NCBI GenBank assembly: GCA_964448285.1
Contig: CAYUWG010000008.1
Location: 25,012-89,011, forward strand
Length of the DNA: 64,000 nucleotides
Direction: 5' to 3'
From: CAYUWG01 sp964448285
Lineage (GTDB): Bacteria > Bacteroidota > Ignavibacteria > SZUA-365
Shown: piece after piece, positions 18,601-27,154 of the stretch
Numbering within the stretch: position 1 is the first letter of the stretch
How the letters are laid out: every line of letters starts with the position of its first letter
Made by a program: the position numbers and the translations under genes
The notes under the pieces: model-generated
Told to the model about the DNA's origin: nothing
What the model saw: only the letters and a program-made list of their open reading frames with translations
The model's database searches: none

Positions 18601-19197
18601 ATGAAACAGACAACGAACAACCAGGAGAAAACCGAAAAGCGGATCTCGCGTAGGATGTTTCTTTCTGGTGCCTCGCTCACCGCGGTGAGTCTCGTCAGTG
18701 GCTGCACGCCGCTGAAGATTCTCTTCAAAACCTATCCAGGAGAATTCGACAAGAAGTCGGATGTTCGAGAGCGAACACTGCGGGCTTTCGCCCTCACCGT
18801 CGTACCGGGGATCTCCGAAAGAACACCGCATCTCACCCGCATGTTGACGGACGCGGACTATCCGTTCCATGAATATGCGGGATTCTTCGCTTCAGATCTC
18901 TGCAGCAGAACAATGGATCTGTACGGTCATGACCGTTTCGATCTCCTTGAATACGAATACAGAGTATCGGTCATACAGGATGGGTTGAACGCCGATGGCA
19001 CAACCGTAGAATTATTTCGTGGCGCGATTTATATGACGAAGATCGCACTGTATGCAGGCATTTACGATGCCGATCGTGGTTCCCTGTTTATTGATTTCCC
19101 CGGCACGAACAACGGTTTCACGCTCGAAGAAATGTGCTATCCGAACAATGGCGATTTCTTCCCCAAGCCACTCACGCGAAATGGAATACCATCATAG
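18601..19197 (+). CDS. Tat-exported lipoprotein, gluconate 2-dehydrogenase subunit 3-like
   Basis: 198 residues from the ATG at 18601; the frame opens at 18538 but the short form keeps a compact signal. The twin-arginine motif is ISRRMFLSG, followed by a hydrophobic stretch and a lipobox-like VSGC. The mature part (RERTLRAFALTVVPG ... HEYAGFFASDLCSRTMDLYG) resembles the small subunits that accompany membrane-bound GMC-type dehydrogenases. The FAD enzyme begins 10 bases after this stop. Role inferred: chaperone or anchor that carries the partner flavoenzyme through the Tat pathway. Confidence 0.75.
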   Translation: MKQTTNNQEKTEKRISRRMFLSGASLTAVSLVSGCTPLKILFKTYPGEFDKKSDVRERTLRAFALTVVPGISERTPHLTRMLTDADYPFHEYAGFFASDLCSRTMDLYGHDRFDLLEYEYRVSVIQDGLNADGTTVELFRGAIYMTKIALYAGIYDADRGSLFIDFPGTNNGFTLEEMCYPNNGDFFPKPLTRNGIPS

Positions 19198-19207
19198 AGA
19201 GGTTGAC

Positions 19208-20776
19208 ATGCAGATCCTAACGACAGACGTACTCATAGTTGGAAGCGGTTTCGGTGCTGCAGTCCCAGCGCTCCGACTCTGCAACGCGGGACTGAACGTC
19301 CTGATGATCGAGAAAGGACCGGACATCGATCCTCAGCGCGATCTCAAACAGACACAGGATCCCCAATACCTTATGAAGTATCTCAAAGGTCTGGGAGCCG
19401 AATCTCTCGGTTTTACCTACGCGGAAGGATTGGGTGGAGGATCAACGTTTTATGAGATGGTCTGTCTTCGCGCTCCTTCAAAGGTCTTCGATCAAACTGA
19501 TACTCATGGTACCCGCTATTGGCCAAAGAACATATCCCGTTCAACGATGGATCCATTCTACGCCAAAGCGGAGCGAATGATGAACGTCCATCAGATTCCC
19601 ATGGATCGTGTTCCGAAAACAGGTGCGGTGTTCGCGCGCTTATTCATGGACCTCGGATACAGTTGCGACCGCGCGCGGTATGCTTCCAAAGATTGTATCG
19701 GTGCGGGGTTCTGCGTCACCGGATGCATCTTCGGAGCCAAGCAGTCGCTCCATGAAAATTATCTTCCTCGGGCGAGGGAGGCCGGGCTGAACGTCCGCAC
19801 AAATCTTGAAGCGCTTTTCATTCGACCGCTGACAACGTCCCTCACTGTTGAAGATCGAGAGATGAACGCAATTCCACTTCGGTATGAAGTCTTCTGTCGG
19901 GATCCTGAAACCGGCGAAGAGATCGGAATTCAGACACGATTGCTCATACTCGGTGGAGGAACGGTTGGCACCGCGAAACTCCTGCTCAATTCAAAGACGA
20001 ATCTTCCACGATTGAGTCCGCATGTTGGCCGCAATATTGCGTTCAATGGCAGCGTGAAAACCGTCGGTTTGCTCGCACCGCATCTTCCTGACGGTGACAT
20101 GTTCACCGGACAGTCACATCCGGGCGTCATCAGCTATGAGTTCTTTGATTCACATGGTGTGACAATCTCCTGTGCGAAACCTCTGCCGATCGACGTTCAG
20201 GCCTCGGCGCATCTCGTTCTTGAACATGAAACCCGAACACCGGCAAAATGGGGTTCTGTTCATCTCGAACTCATGAAGCAATTCCGACGTCGGATGATCG
20301 TTCTCTATGCTCTCGGGCTGACTCCGCCAGTCGCGGAAATCCGTCGCTCGGGTGGAGGCAGGTTCTCCGTTGAATTGAATCTGACGGATTCGATCAGAAC
20401 ATACTACCACGACACAAAGGAGATGATGAACTCCATTCTGAGACGAAACGGTTGTTCGATCATCATTCCGAAATTTGTCACCTACGAAGGGAAGGAGTAC
20501 GAAGATATCCGCTTCACGACGACGCATATGGTCGGTTCGGCGAGAATGGGAGACAATCCGCACAAAAGCGTAGTCGATGCAAATGGGGAGATGCATTTCT
20601 ATCCCGGCATTTTCGTCACGGACGGAGCCGCTATTCCAACATCCCTTGCTGTGAACTCCGCTCTGACGATCACGGCCAATGCCGAACGCATTGCTGAGCA
20701 GCTCGCGATGGATTATGGCCGTCAACCAATTATTGAAGTCAACACTCGTACAGCTCGTAGCGGAGTCGGAGAATGA
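19208..20776 (+). CDS. GMC-type FAD-dependent oxidoreductase (cholesterol oxidase-like)
   Basis: 522 residues starting at the ATG at 19208, with GAGAGG upstream; the longer frame from 19052 would overlap the preceding gene. The N-terminus has the FAD dinucleotide-binding fold DVLIVGSGFGAAVPALRL with MIEKG as the ribose-binding acid. GLGGGSTFYEMVCLRAP is the second FAD contact and LILGGGTVGTAKLLL the later one. The C-terminal GMC segment ends TTHMVGSARMGDNPHKSVVDANG ... GIFVTDGAAIPTSLAVNSALTITANAERIA. A CIGAGFCVTGC cluster may bind metal or form disulfides. The substrate is probably an alcohol or sterol-like compound. The stop overlaps the start of the epimerase fragment (ATGA), so an operon once continued. 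Confidence 0.88.
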   Translation: MQILTTDVLIVGSGFGAAVPALRLCNAGLNVLMIEKGPDIDPQRDLKQTQDPQYLMKYLKGLGAESLGFTYAEGLGGGSTFYEMVCLRAPSKVFDQTDTHGTRYWPKNISRSTMDPFYAKAERMMNVHQIPMDRVPKTGAVFARLFMDLGYSCDRARYASKDCIGAGFCVTGCIFGAKQSLHENYLPRAREAGLNVRTNLEALFIRPLTTSLTVEDREMNAIPLRYEVFCRDPETGEEIGIQTRLLILGGGTVGTAKLLLNSKTNLPRLSPHVGRNIAFNGSVKTVGLLAPHLPDGDMFTGQSHPGVISYEFFDSHGVTISCAKPLPIDVQASAHLVLEHETRTPAKWGSVHLELMKQFRRRMIVLYALGLTPPVAEIRRSGGGRFSVELNLTDSIRTYYHDTKEMMNSILRRNGCSIIIPKFVTYEGKEYEDIRFTTTHMVGSARMGDNPHKSVVDANGEMHFYPGIFVTDGAAIPTSLAVNSALTITANAERIAEQLAMDYGRQPIIEVNTRTARSGVGE

Positions 20777-21087
20777 TGACGGTCTGTGTCCCGGGAGCCA
20801 CGGGATTTATCGGAAGCCGTGTCGTTCGATTGCTTCCACAGCGTGGTCACTAGTTGCATTTGTTCGTGCGCTATCCGGAGAAGCTGGACGGTGACGCACG
20901 AAGGGCGAGGAGAATCTTCGTCGGAGACCTTTGCGATCCCGGTATCATCCGCGAGGCGATGCGGGTATGTGACACGGTGATCCACCTTGCCGCACAGGCG
21001 AAGGTCTGGCTCGCCAATCCGTCATATTTCGAACGCTTCAATGTGGACGGGACTCGAACCGTTGCCGAATGTGGAGAAGAATTGTAA
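20773..21087 (+). pseudogene. NAD(P)-dependent epimerase/dehydratase fragment with in-frame TAG
   Basis: The ATG at 20773 opens VCVPGATGFIGSRVVRLLPQRGH, the classic extended-SDR nucleotide-binding motif G-A-T-G-F-I-G. A TAG at 20851-20853 interrupts it. The same frame then runs LHLFVRYPEK ... IFVGDLCDPGIIREAMRVCDTVIHLAAQAK ... YFERFNVDGTRTVAE and stops at 21087. Only about 105 of about 320 residues remain; the catalytic Y-x-x-x-K is missing. The AbiE pair begins 60 bases later, so the gene was probably cut when that module arrived. It overlaps the GMC gene by four bases. Confidence 0.85.
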
Positions 21088-21146
21088 AACTGCATTATCG
21101 TGCGTAGTATGTCCTCGAACTATGGACTTACTGTGCAGAAATCAAC

Positions 21147-21812
21147 ATGATTGGACAGATCGATGCGTTGACGCTCCGTGATCGCATCCCCCAGGAAGAA
21201 TTCGATTACCAGACGCTTCTCCACGCTCTTCAGGAATATGCCCGGCCGCGAAACCGCATCACCACACTGCTGAGCGAAGGAAGTATTCTTCGTGTGAAGA
21301 AGGGCTTGTACGTTTTCGGTGAACGACTTCGCAGGCATCAGGTATCTCGTGAACTGTTGTCCAATCTCCTGTATGGCCCGTCGTACGTCTCCCGTGAATA
21401 TGCTCTGTATTATCATGGATTGATACCGGAACAGGTGCCAACTCTCACTGCAATGACAACCGGCCGCGCCCGGAGTTTTCGAACACCTCTTGGCCTGTTT
21501 ACCTACTCGACGCTTCCTTTGCCGGGTTATGCGGTCGGAGTGACCCTCGCCGTTGCCGATGAGAAAAGTTTTTTCATCGCCTCTCCGGAGAAAGCGCTTG
21601 CAGATCTGGTGTACACGACAGCCGGGCTCCAATTGCGCTCGCGGTTGGACGTAGAACGATTTCTGTTCGAGGACCTTCGCATCACGTCCGATGAAATCCC
21701 GAATATGAATTCGCAGACGCTACGGGAAATCTCCCGATCGACAGTTTCAAAGCGGGTACGATATCTCGTCGATTCCATCGAGCGATATCTCGTCGGAGCG
21801 ACTTATGCATGA
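21147..21812 (+). CDS. AbiEi-like antitoxin (type IV toxin-antitoxin)
   Basis: 221 residues. The start of the protein (ITTLLSEGSILRVKKGLYVFGE) is the winged-helix antitoxin domain of the AbiEi family. SREYALYYHGLIPE and ASPEKALADLVY are the conserved segments of its C-terminal domain. In known systems AbiEi binds repeats in its own promoter and counters the nucleotidyltransferase AbiEii. The stop overlaps the toxin start by eight bases (21805-21812), the usual gene coupling. The module replaces the rest of the epimerase gene upstream, a sign of horizontal arrival. Confidence 0.88.
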   Translation: MIGQIDALTLRDRIPQEEFDYQTLLHALQEYARPRNRITTLLSEGSILRVKKGLYVFGERLRRHQVSRELLSNLLYGPSYVSREYALYYHGLIPEQVPTLTAMTTGRARSFRTPLGLFTYSTLPLPGYAVGVTLAVADEKSFFIASPEKALADLVYTTAGLQLRSRLDVERFLFEDLRITSDEIPNMNSQTLREISRSTVSKRVRYLVDSIERYLVGATYA

Positions 21813-22671
21813 AGCCGTTTTGACTATGCTTGGAAAGTATGACCTCAGTACGCGGGACTCCGCTATTCATGCGCTGAGGGAGGTACTTCAGGAAGTTGCT
21901 CTGCTGGGACTCTGGCGAGCGCGTTTCTTCGAACACGCTGCGTTTTACGGTGGAACAGCCCTCCGTATTCTTCACGGTCATGAGAGATTTTCGGAAGACC
22001 TTGATTTTACACTCCTGCAACCCACGCCGGATTCTACTCTCTCCAACTACTTTTCCGCATTGACGTCTGAACTCCTGTCATTGGGTTTCGGCGTTACGGT
22101 ACAAGCGAAAGAAAAAAGAAAGTGGTCAGCGATACAGTCCGCGTTCCTCAAAACCGACACCAGGTCGCATCTCCTTGCGCTATCAGCGCAGCAGAGAATC
22201 GTCGATACCGTTGCACCGAATCACGTTCTGAGAATCAGGTTGGAAATCGATACCAACCCACCGGGTTATTTCAAAACGGAAACCCGCTTCCTCTTCCAGC
22301 CGATTCCTTTCTCCGTACGCAGTTGCAGTCTGCCCGATCTCTTTGCAGGAAAGATGCACGCCGTTCTTTGCCGTGAATGGAAAACCCGAGTCAAGGGGCG
22401 TGATTGGTACGACTTCGTTTGGTTCGCAGGCAATCATCCTGATCTCCATTTGCGACATCTCGAAGAACGGATGAAGCAAAGCGGGCACTGGGAAATGAAC
22501 AAGACGCTGACGGAATCTTCATTTCGCGAACGGCTTTCCACTCGCATTGAATCACTCAATATCGATGCAGCGCGATCCGAGGTCCTTCCTTTCATTCAGA
22601 ATCCCGACGGTGTATCCATATGGTCGAAGGAGTTTTTCCATGCCGCAGCACGACGAATACACTGCGTATAA
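21805..22671 (+). CDS. AbiEii-like nucleotidyltransferase toxin
   Basis: 288 residues. The nucleotidyltransferase core is FYGGTALRILHGHERFSEDLDFTLL (G-G-T-x-L and the metal-binding D-x-D). LPDLFAGKMHAVLCREWKTRVKGRDWYDFVWF carries the conserved K and R-D-x-x-D motifs of the AbiEii/AbiGii toxin family. Related toxins transfer nucleotides to tRNA and stop growth of phage-infected cells. It is translated by overlap with the antitoxin. It is intact by eye. Confidence 0.9.
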   Translation: MHEAVLTMLGKYDLSTRDSAIHALREVLQEVALLGLWRARFFEHAAFYGGTALRILHGHERFSEDLDFTLLQPTPDSTLSNYFSALTSELLSLGFGVTVQAKEKRKWSAIQSAFLKTDTRSHLLALSAQQRIVDTVAPNHVLRIRLEIDTNPPGYFKTETRFLFQPIPFSVRSCSLPDLFAGKMHAVLCREWKTRVKGRDWYDFVWFAGNHPDLHLRHLEERMKQSGHWEMNKTLTESSFRERLSTRIESLNIDAARSEVLPFIQNPDGVSIWSKEFFHAAARRIHCV

Positions 22672-22820
22672 ATCATTCAGCCCAACGATGCAGAATACAT
22701 AAACGACGAAGTGTCAAGCCGTAGCGTGCAGAACTCAACATGATCGCACAGTCCGTTGCGGTGAAGCACCTTGAGCTCACAGGCGAGGCTGAGCGACGAG
22801 GTGTCGAGATCGGGTTCGTT

Positions 22821-24173
22821 CTATTTCACGCGATACAACAACCGCGTGCTCACGTTCCCGTCGCCCGCTAACCGGTAGAAGTACAGGCCGCTGGGAAGGT
22901 CATTCACATCGAGAGTGATGGAGTGCTCACCGGCATTTATCGAACCGTGAGTGAGCGTTTTCACACGCCTTCCGAGAATGTCGTACAAGCTCAGATCGAT
23001 GCTCGCTTGTAACGGAATCCCATAGCGGATTACCGTCACGCCGCTTCCGGCAACCGGATTGGGATAATTCTGATCGAGAAAGAAATTCATGTGCGTTGGA
23101 GCGGCGGTGACTTCAACGGGCATCTCCGCCAATGCGTAAAGTCCCGTATCCCGCGTTGCGATGAAGATCGTATCGCCATACCAGTGTTTGATGATGCCGG
23201 TAATCTTTGAAAAGGGCATCACGAAGATCGGCATCCACGATCGACCCGCATCCACACTGCGAAAGATGGAGTCTTGAGTAGCAGCGTAAACGCGGGATCG
23301 ATGTGCAGGATCGTATGCAATACTGATAATACTTTTCCCGGTCATCGTCATCGTCCAGTTGCGGCCACCATCGATGCTCTGATACACGCCACAGTGTACT
23401 TTGGAAGTGTCTGCCTGGGCTGATGTTCCAAGCACAACTGTGTCGCCCAGTGCGATGAACTGGTAATCGTCAAAATTCCTGTGGGTTATCACTCCAAGCG
23501 AATCCCATGAGATATCGTCATCACTCGAAAAGAAACGGAATTGTGTTCTATCCCAAGCTCCCGTTTGTACACGATGCCGAATCAGAGGAGACCGGGAAGG
23601 ATGATGAAAGTAACCAGCCCAAAGGTTCGTTCCGATCCATGTTTTGCCGTTGTCGATACTCTTCAATACTCCTCCCGATGGGACCTCAGGCATGTTTCCG
23701 AATCGGTAAACTATCGCCGTGTCACCGATGAAAAAGGAAGGCTCATGAAGACCGAACCAATCCCAGAACTGCCGATGAGGATTCATGATACTCTGGTAAT
23801 TCGGTAACGTGTACGCACCCGTTGCAGGCTCATATCCCCCTCCCATGTTCGTTGCATGGATAGCACTCATGAAAACTGTCGAGTCGTCGAAAAGGGAAAA
23901 GCGAGCCATCGTATAGATGGTGTTCACGAAACCGGCAGGGACATGAGGTTCGCTTGGCAAGGAATAATTCCACGTCCGTTCGTAGTAGAACGCGATCCCG
24001 GCATCCGACACCGCGACGAAATCGGAAAGCTGTCCCGGCCGGAATTTCACATCGAAGTAGAGAATGTCATTCCATTTCGTCCTGTCCGGGCCGAGGAATC
24101 GCAATTGCTGGGCAGAGGCAAATCCCGTAAAAGCGAAACAAAGAAGAAGTAGTGTTGAAATGCGTGTGATCAT
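22821..24173 (-). CDS. Secreted BNR-repeat protein with type IX sorting domain
   Basis: 450 residues from the ATG at 24173 (GGAG upstream; signal MITRISTLLLLCFAFTGFAS), preferred to the longer frame from 24272. Sialidase/BNR repeats are seen (SIDNGKTWIGTNLW, SIDGGRNWTMTMTG, SVDAGRSWMPIF). The last 80 residues are a Por-secretion (T9SS type A) sorting domain: DQNYPNPVAGSGVTVIRYGI, then DLSLYDILGRRVKTLTHG, then LPSGLYFYRL. The protein is therefore sent through the outer membrane by the type IX system and anchored or released at the surface. The catalytic residues of true sialidases are not apparent. Confidence 0.88.
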   Translation of the reverse strand: MITRISTLLLLCFAFTGFASAQQLRFLGPDRTKWNDILYFDVKFRPGQLSDFVAVSDAGIAFYYERTWNYSLPSEPHVPAGFVNTIYTMARFSLFDDSTVFMSAIHATNMGGGYEPATGAYTLPNYQSIMNPHRQFWDWFGLHEPSFFIGDTAIVYRFGNMPEVPSGGVLKSIDNGKTWIGTNLWAGYFHHPSRSPLIRHRVQTGAWDRTQFRFFSSDDDISWDSLGVITHRNFDDYQFIALGDTVVLGTSAQADTSKVHCGVYQSIDGGRNWTMTMTGKSIISIAYDPAHRSRVYAATQDSIFRSVDAGRSWMPIFVMPFSKITGIIKHWYGDTIFIATRDTGLYALAEMPVEVTAAPTHMNFFLDQNYPNPVAGSGVTVIRYGIPLQASIDLSLYDILGRRVKTLTHGSINAGEHSITLDVNDLPSGLYFYRLAGDGNVSTRLLYRVK

Positions 24174-24316
24174 GAAAGAAGATCTCCGTCCGTTGTTACC
24201 AGAACTTCGACAGAATAGACATGAATTCAAACACCGAAATGCAACCGCGGACTTCTCCAACGGGCAGCTCAACTCTCGAGGTGTTAGATTGTTATCTCAA
24301 GTGCGAGCGAACGCAC

Positions 24317-24350
24317 AAATCCGTAATCAGAAATCCGTAATCCGTAATCC
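24317..24350. repeat. Short direct repeat of ATCCGTAATC
   Basis: Three near-copies of ATCCGTAATC or ATCCGTAA occur just upstream of ettA, two of them overlapping. The role is unknown. It is too short and irregular for a CRISPR array. Confidence 0.5.
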
Positions 24351-24356
24351 CCTCCC

Positions 24357-26027
24357 ATGTCAGACAATAAAATCATCTTCTCCATGATCGGCGTTGGCAA
24401 AGTCGTCCCGCCGAACCGATACATCCTCAAGGACATCTACCTCTCGTTTTTCTACGGCGCGAAGATCGGCGTACTCGGTCTCAACGGCGCTGGGAAATCC
24501 ACGCTGCTGAAGATCATCGCGGGGCTTGACCGCGACATCCTCGGCGAGATCACATCGGACAAAGGAATCACGTTCGGCTATCTGCCACAGGAGCCGGAGC
24601 TTGATCCAGGCAAGACCGTCCGCGAAGTGATCGAAGAGGGCGTGCAGGACGTCGTGAACGTCGTGAAGGAGTACGAAGCGGTGAACGCGGCCTTTGCAGA
24701 ACCGGACGCGGACTTCGACGCACTGCTCGAGCGACAAGCGAAACTGCAAGAACGGATCGACCATCTCGACGCATGGGATCTCGACAGCAAACTCGAAATG
24801 GCAGCCGATGCTTTGCGCTGCCCGTCGGGAGAAACACCGGTGAATGTGCTTTCAGGCGGGGAGCGGCGTCGCGTCGCACTGTGCCGTCTGCTCTTGCAAA
24901 AGCCCGACGTGCTTCTCATAGACGAACCGACCAACCATTTAGACGCGGAGTCCGTCGCGTGGTTAGAACAGCATCTTGCGAAGTACGAAGGCACCGTCAT
25001 TGCCGTCACGCACGACCGCTACTTCCTCGACAACGTCGCGGGATGGATTCTCGAACTCGACCGGGGCGAAAGGATTCCGTTCAAGGGCAACTACACTTCG
25101 TGGCTTGAACAGAAGCAGGAGCGCTTGCGCGTCGAAGAGAAGCAGGAGTCGAAACGGCAACGCATTCTCGCGCGCGAGTTGGAATGGGTGCGCATGAATC
25201 CCAAAGGCCGTCACGACAAGAGCAAAGCGCGCATCGCGGCGTACGAAAAGCTTCTCACCGAAGAACAGGAGAAGCGCAACGAGGAGATGGAGATCTTCAT
25301 TCCCGCAGGACCGCGACTCGGCGACGTCGTGATCGAAGCGAAGGGCGTCTCGAAAGCGTTCGGGGACAGATTGCTGTTCGAGGGTTTGGACTTCTCGCTC
25401 CCACCCGGCGGCATCGTCGGCGTGATCGGTCCGAACGGCGCGGGTAAGACGACGCTCTTCCGCATGATCACGGGACAGGAACGTGCGGACGCGGGGACGT
25501 TCAAGATTGGCGAGACGGTGGCGCTCGGCTACATCGACCAGAACAGACCGCTCGATGGGGAGAAGACGATCTATCAGGAAATCTCCGGCGGCGACGATCT
25601 CATTCGCGTGGGAAGCCGCGAGGTGAATGCGCGCAGCTACGTGGCGCGGTTCAACTTCAGCGGCAGCGACCAGCAGAAACAGGTGGGGCTGCTCTCCGGC
25701 GGCGAGCGCAACCGCGTCCATCTCGCGAAGATGTTGAAGGAGGGTCCGAACGTCCTCCTCCTCGACTAACCGACGAACGACCTCGACGTGAACACGCTCC
25801 GCGCGTTGGAAGAGGCGCTACTCAACTTCGCCGGATGCGCCGTGGTGATCTCGCACGACCGCTAGTTCCTCGACCGCATCGCGACGCACATACTCGCCTT
25901 CGAAGGCGACAGCCAGGTGCGCTGGTTCGACGGCAACTACGCGATGTATGAGAAAGACCGCAAGCAACGGTTGGGCATCGAAGCGGACAGGCCACACAGG
26001 ATTAAGTACCGGGCGATGACGAGGTGA
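24357..26027 (+). pseudogene. ettA: ABC-F ATPase EttA, interrupted by two nonsense codons
   Basis: Conceptual length is about 557 codons, matching EttA (555). EttA binds the ribosomal E site and gates early elongation according to ATP level. The first ABC cassette is whole (LGLNGAGKSTLL, LSGGERRRVALCRLLL, LLIDEPTNHLD), as are the arm and linker and most of the second (IGPNGAGKTTLF, LLSGGERNRVHLAKML). At 25767-25769 TAA replaces the catalytic Glu codon after LLLD. At 25863-25865 TAG replaces the Trp of HDRWFLD. The rest of the frame is open to 26027. A product ending at 25769 (470 residues) would lack the second catalytic Glu and all that follows. The 3' third recurs many times to the right. 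Confidence 0.88.
25639..26027 (+). repeat. ettA tail repeat R1 (native position)
   Basis: The last 389 bases of ettA, starting in the second nucleotide-binding domain. They recur at 26638-27026 with an offset of exactly 999 bases, and shorter pieces recur at five or more other places up to 38.9 kb. This copy is continuous with the ettA body, so I take it as the source. Confidence 0.9.
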
Positions 26028-26056
26028 GAGGGATAGAGTTGGCTCACTTTGAAATT

Positions 26057-26083
26057 ATGCTGATAGCATTAACCCATCAGCAT
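26057..26083. promoter_or_regulatory. Inverted repeat upstream of hicBA, candidate operator
   Basis: ATGCTGAT and ATCAGCAT form perfect 8-base arms around an 11-base centre, about 90 bases before hicB. HicB-type antitoxins often autoregulate through such palindromes; binding is inferred only. Confidence 0.45.
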
Positions 26084-26169
26084 GAGTCGATAATGAAGAC
26101 GAATTCCTTGAAATTATACGTTGCAATTCTCTTTAGCAGCGTGCATTTTTCCAATAAGGAGATGACCCA

Positions 26170-26376
26170 ATGAAATTCACAATAACCATATATCGCGATG
26201 AAGACGGCATGTTTATCGCCGAATGTCCTTCAATTCCCGGTTGCATCAGCCAAGGAAGGACTGAGGAAGAGGCACAGTTGAACATTCAAGATGCCATCAA
26301 AGAAGCCCTTGAAGCTCGAGCTGAGTTGGGTATGCCCCTTACGATTGCGACCAAACAAATCGATGTTGCAGTGTAG
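26170..26376 (+). CDS. hicB: HicB-like antitoxin
   Basis: 68 residues. The fold signature of HicB is clear: MKFTITIYRDEDGMFIAECP, then IPGCISQGRTEEEAQLNIQDAIKEALE. HicB is a degraded RNase-H-like domain that blocks the HicA toxin. AAGGAG precedes the ATG by 7-8 bases. Here the antitoxin comes before the toxin and lacks a C-terminal DNA-binding domain, as in many short HicB proteins. The toxin begins directly after its stop. Unlike the rest of the accessory region, this pair reads on the plus strand. Confidence 0.92.
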   Translation: MKFTITIYRDEDGMFIAECPSIPGCISQGRTEEEAQLNIQDAIKEALEARAELGMPLTIATKQIDVAV

Positions 26377-26604
26377 ATGCCGCCAGTTCCTCTTTTGCGC
26401 CCCTCGGAGGTCATCAAGATATTCGAGAAACTCGGATGGAGAGTAGTGCGCCAACGAGGCAGTCACATCATTCTCACCAAGACCGGACAGATTGCAACTC
26501 TGTCGGTTCCAAATCATGAACAGATCGCGCGTGGCACCCTACGCGGCTTGATCTCAAAAGCCGGATTGACCATCGAACAATTCCTCGAAGCATCTGGTCA
26601 CTAA
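26377..26604 (+). CDS. hicA: HicA-like mRNA interferase toxin
   Basis: 75 residues. It has the dsRBD-like HicA fold: RPSEVIKIFEKLGWRVVRQRGSHIILTK with the catalytic His in G-S-H, then VPNHEQIARGTLRGLISKAGLTIEQF. HicA cleaves mRNA when free of HicB. The ATG touches the hicB stop (TAGATG), so the pair is coupled. The module lies between two copies of the ettA tail (R1 and R2), which marks it as an insertion within a tandem duplication. Confidence 0.93.
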   Translation: MPPVPLLRPSEVIKIFEKLGWRVVRQRGSHIILTKTGQIATLSVPNHEQIARGTLRGLISKAGLTIEQFLEASGH

Positions 26605-26637
26605 CCTCTCGCCGTATTTACCCGCGCACCCGAAGCA

Positions 26638-27026
26638 ACGTGGCGCGGTTCAACTTCAGCGGGAGCGACCAGCAGAAACAGGTGGGGCTGCTCTCCGGCG
26701 GCGAGCGCAACCGCGTCCATCTCGCGAAGATGTTGAAGGAGGGTCCGAACGTCCTCCTCCTCGACTAACCGACGAACGACCTCGACGTGAACACGCTCCG
26801 CGCGTTGGAAGAGGCGCTACTCAACTTCGCCGGATGCGCCGTGGTGATCTCGCACGACCGCTAGTTCCTCGACCGCATCGCGACGCACATACTCGCCTTC
26901 GAAGGCGACAGCCAGGTGCGCTGGTTCGACGGCAACTACGCGATGTACGAAAAGGACCGCAAGCAACGGTTGGGCATCGAAGCGGACCGGCCGCACAGGA
27001 TTAAGTATCGGGCGATGACGAGGTGA
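26638..27026 (+). repeat. ettA tail repeat R2
   Basis: A near-identical 389-base copy of 25639-26027, including both premature stop codons (TAA and TAG at the same places). It ends with the normal ettA stop and is followed six bases later by an attC site. With R1 it brackets HicBA. Confidence 0.9.
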
Positions 27027-27031
27027 TAAGT

Positions 27032-27125
27032 ATCTAACGGCTATGCGTTTCAGCGGCGCCGACGATCACCTACCGGCGGAGGTACCCCAGGCACCTGCGG
27101 CGTCCGCTGGAAAAGCTTGTTAGAT
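27032..27125 (-). repeat. attC recombination site 1
   Basis: 94 bases bounded by ATCTAAC and GTTAGAT, a perfect R''/R' pair of the RYYYAAC and GTTRRRY type. Internal complementary boxes (CAGCGG and CCGCTG) sit where L'' and L' belong. On the minus strand it follows the 208-residue cassette gene, and its GTTAGAT end faces the ettA tail R2, so it is the last attC of that array. Confidence 0.82.
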
Positions 27126-27154
27126 TTTGCGGCACACCTATCCTGTATTTGCCA

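Noticed and set aside
24317..24350. Possible CRISPR-like repeat (ATCCGTAATC)
   Set aside because: Copies are only about 10 bases, uneven in spacing and without spacers or cas genes.
24963..25721. 252-codon open frame antisense to ettA
   Set aside because: ettA motifs on the plus strand are unmistakable; the antisense product is low-complexity and unlike any family known to me.
25767..25865. Stop-codon recoding (selenocysteine or pyrrolysine) in ettA
   Set aside because: The codons are TAA and TAG at Glu and Trp positions, no recoding element is visible, and the same codons end ordinary genes throughout the window.
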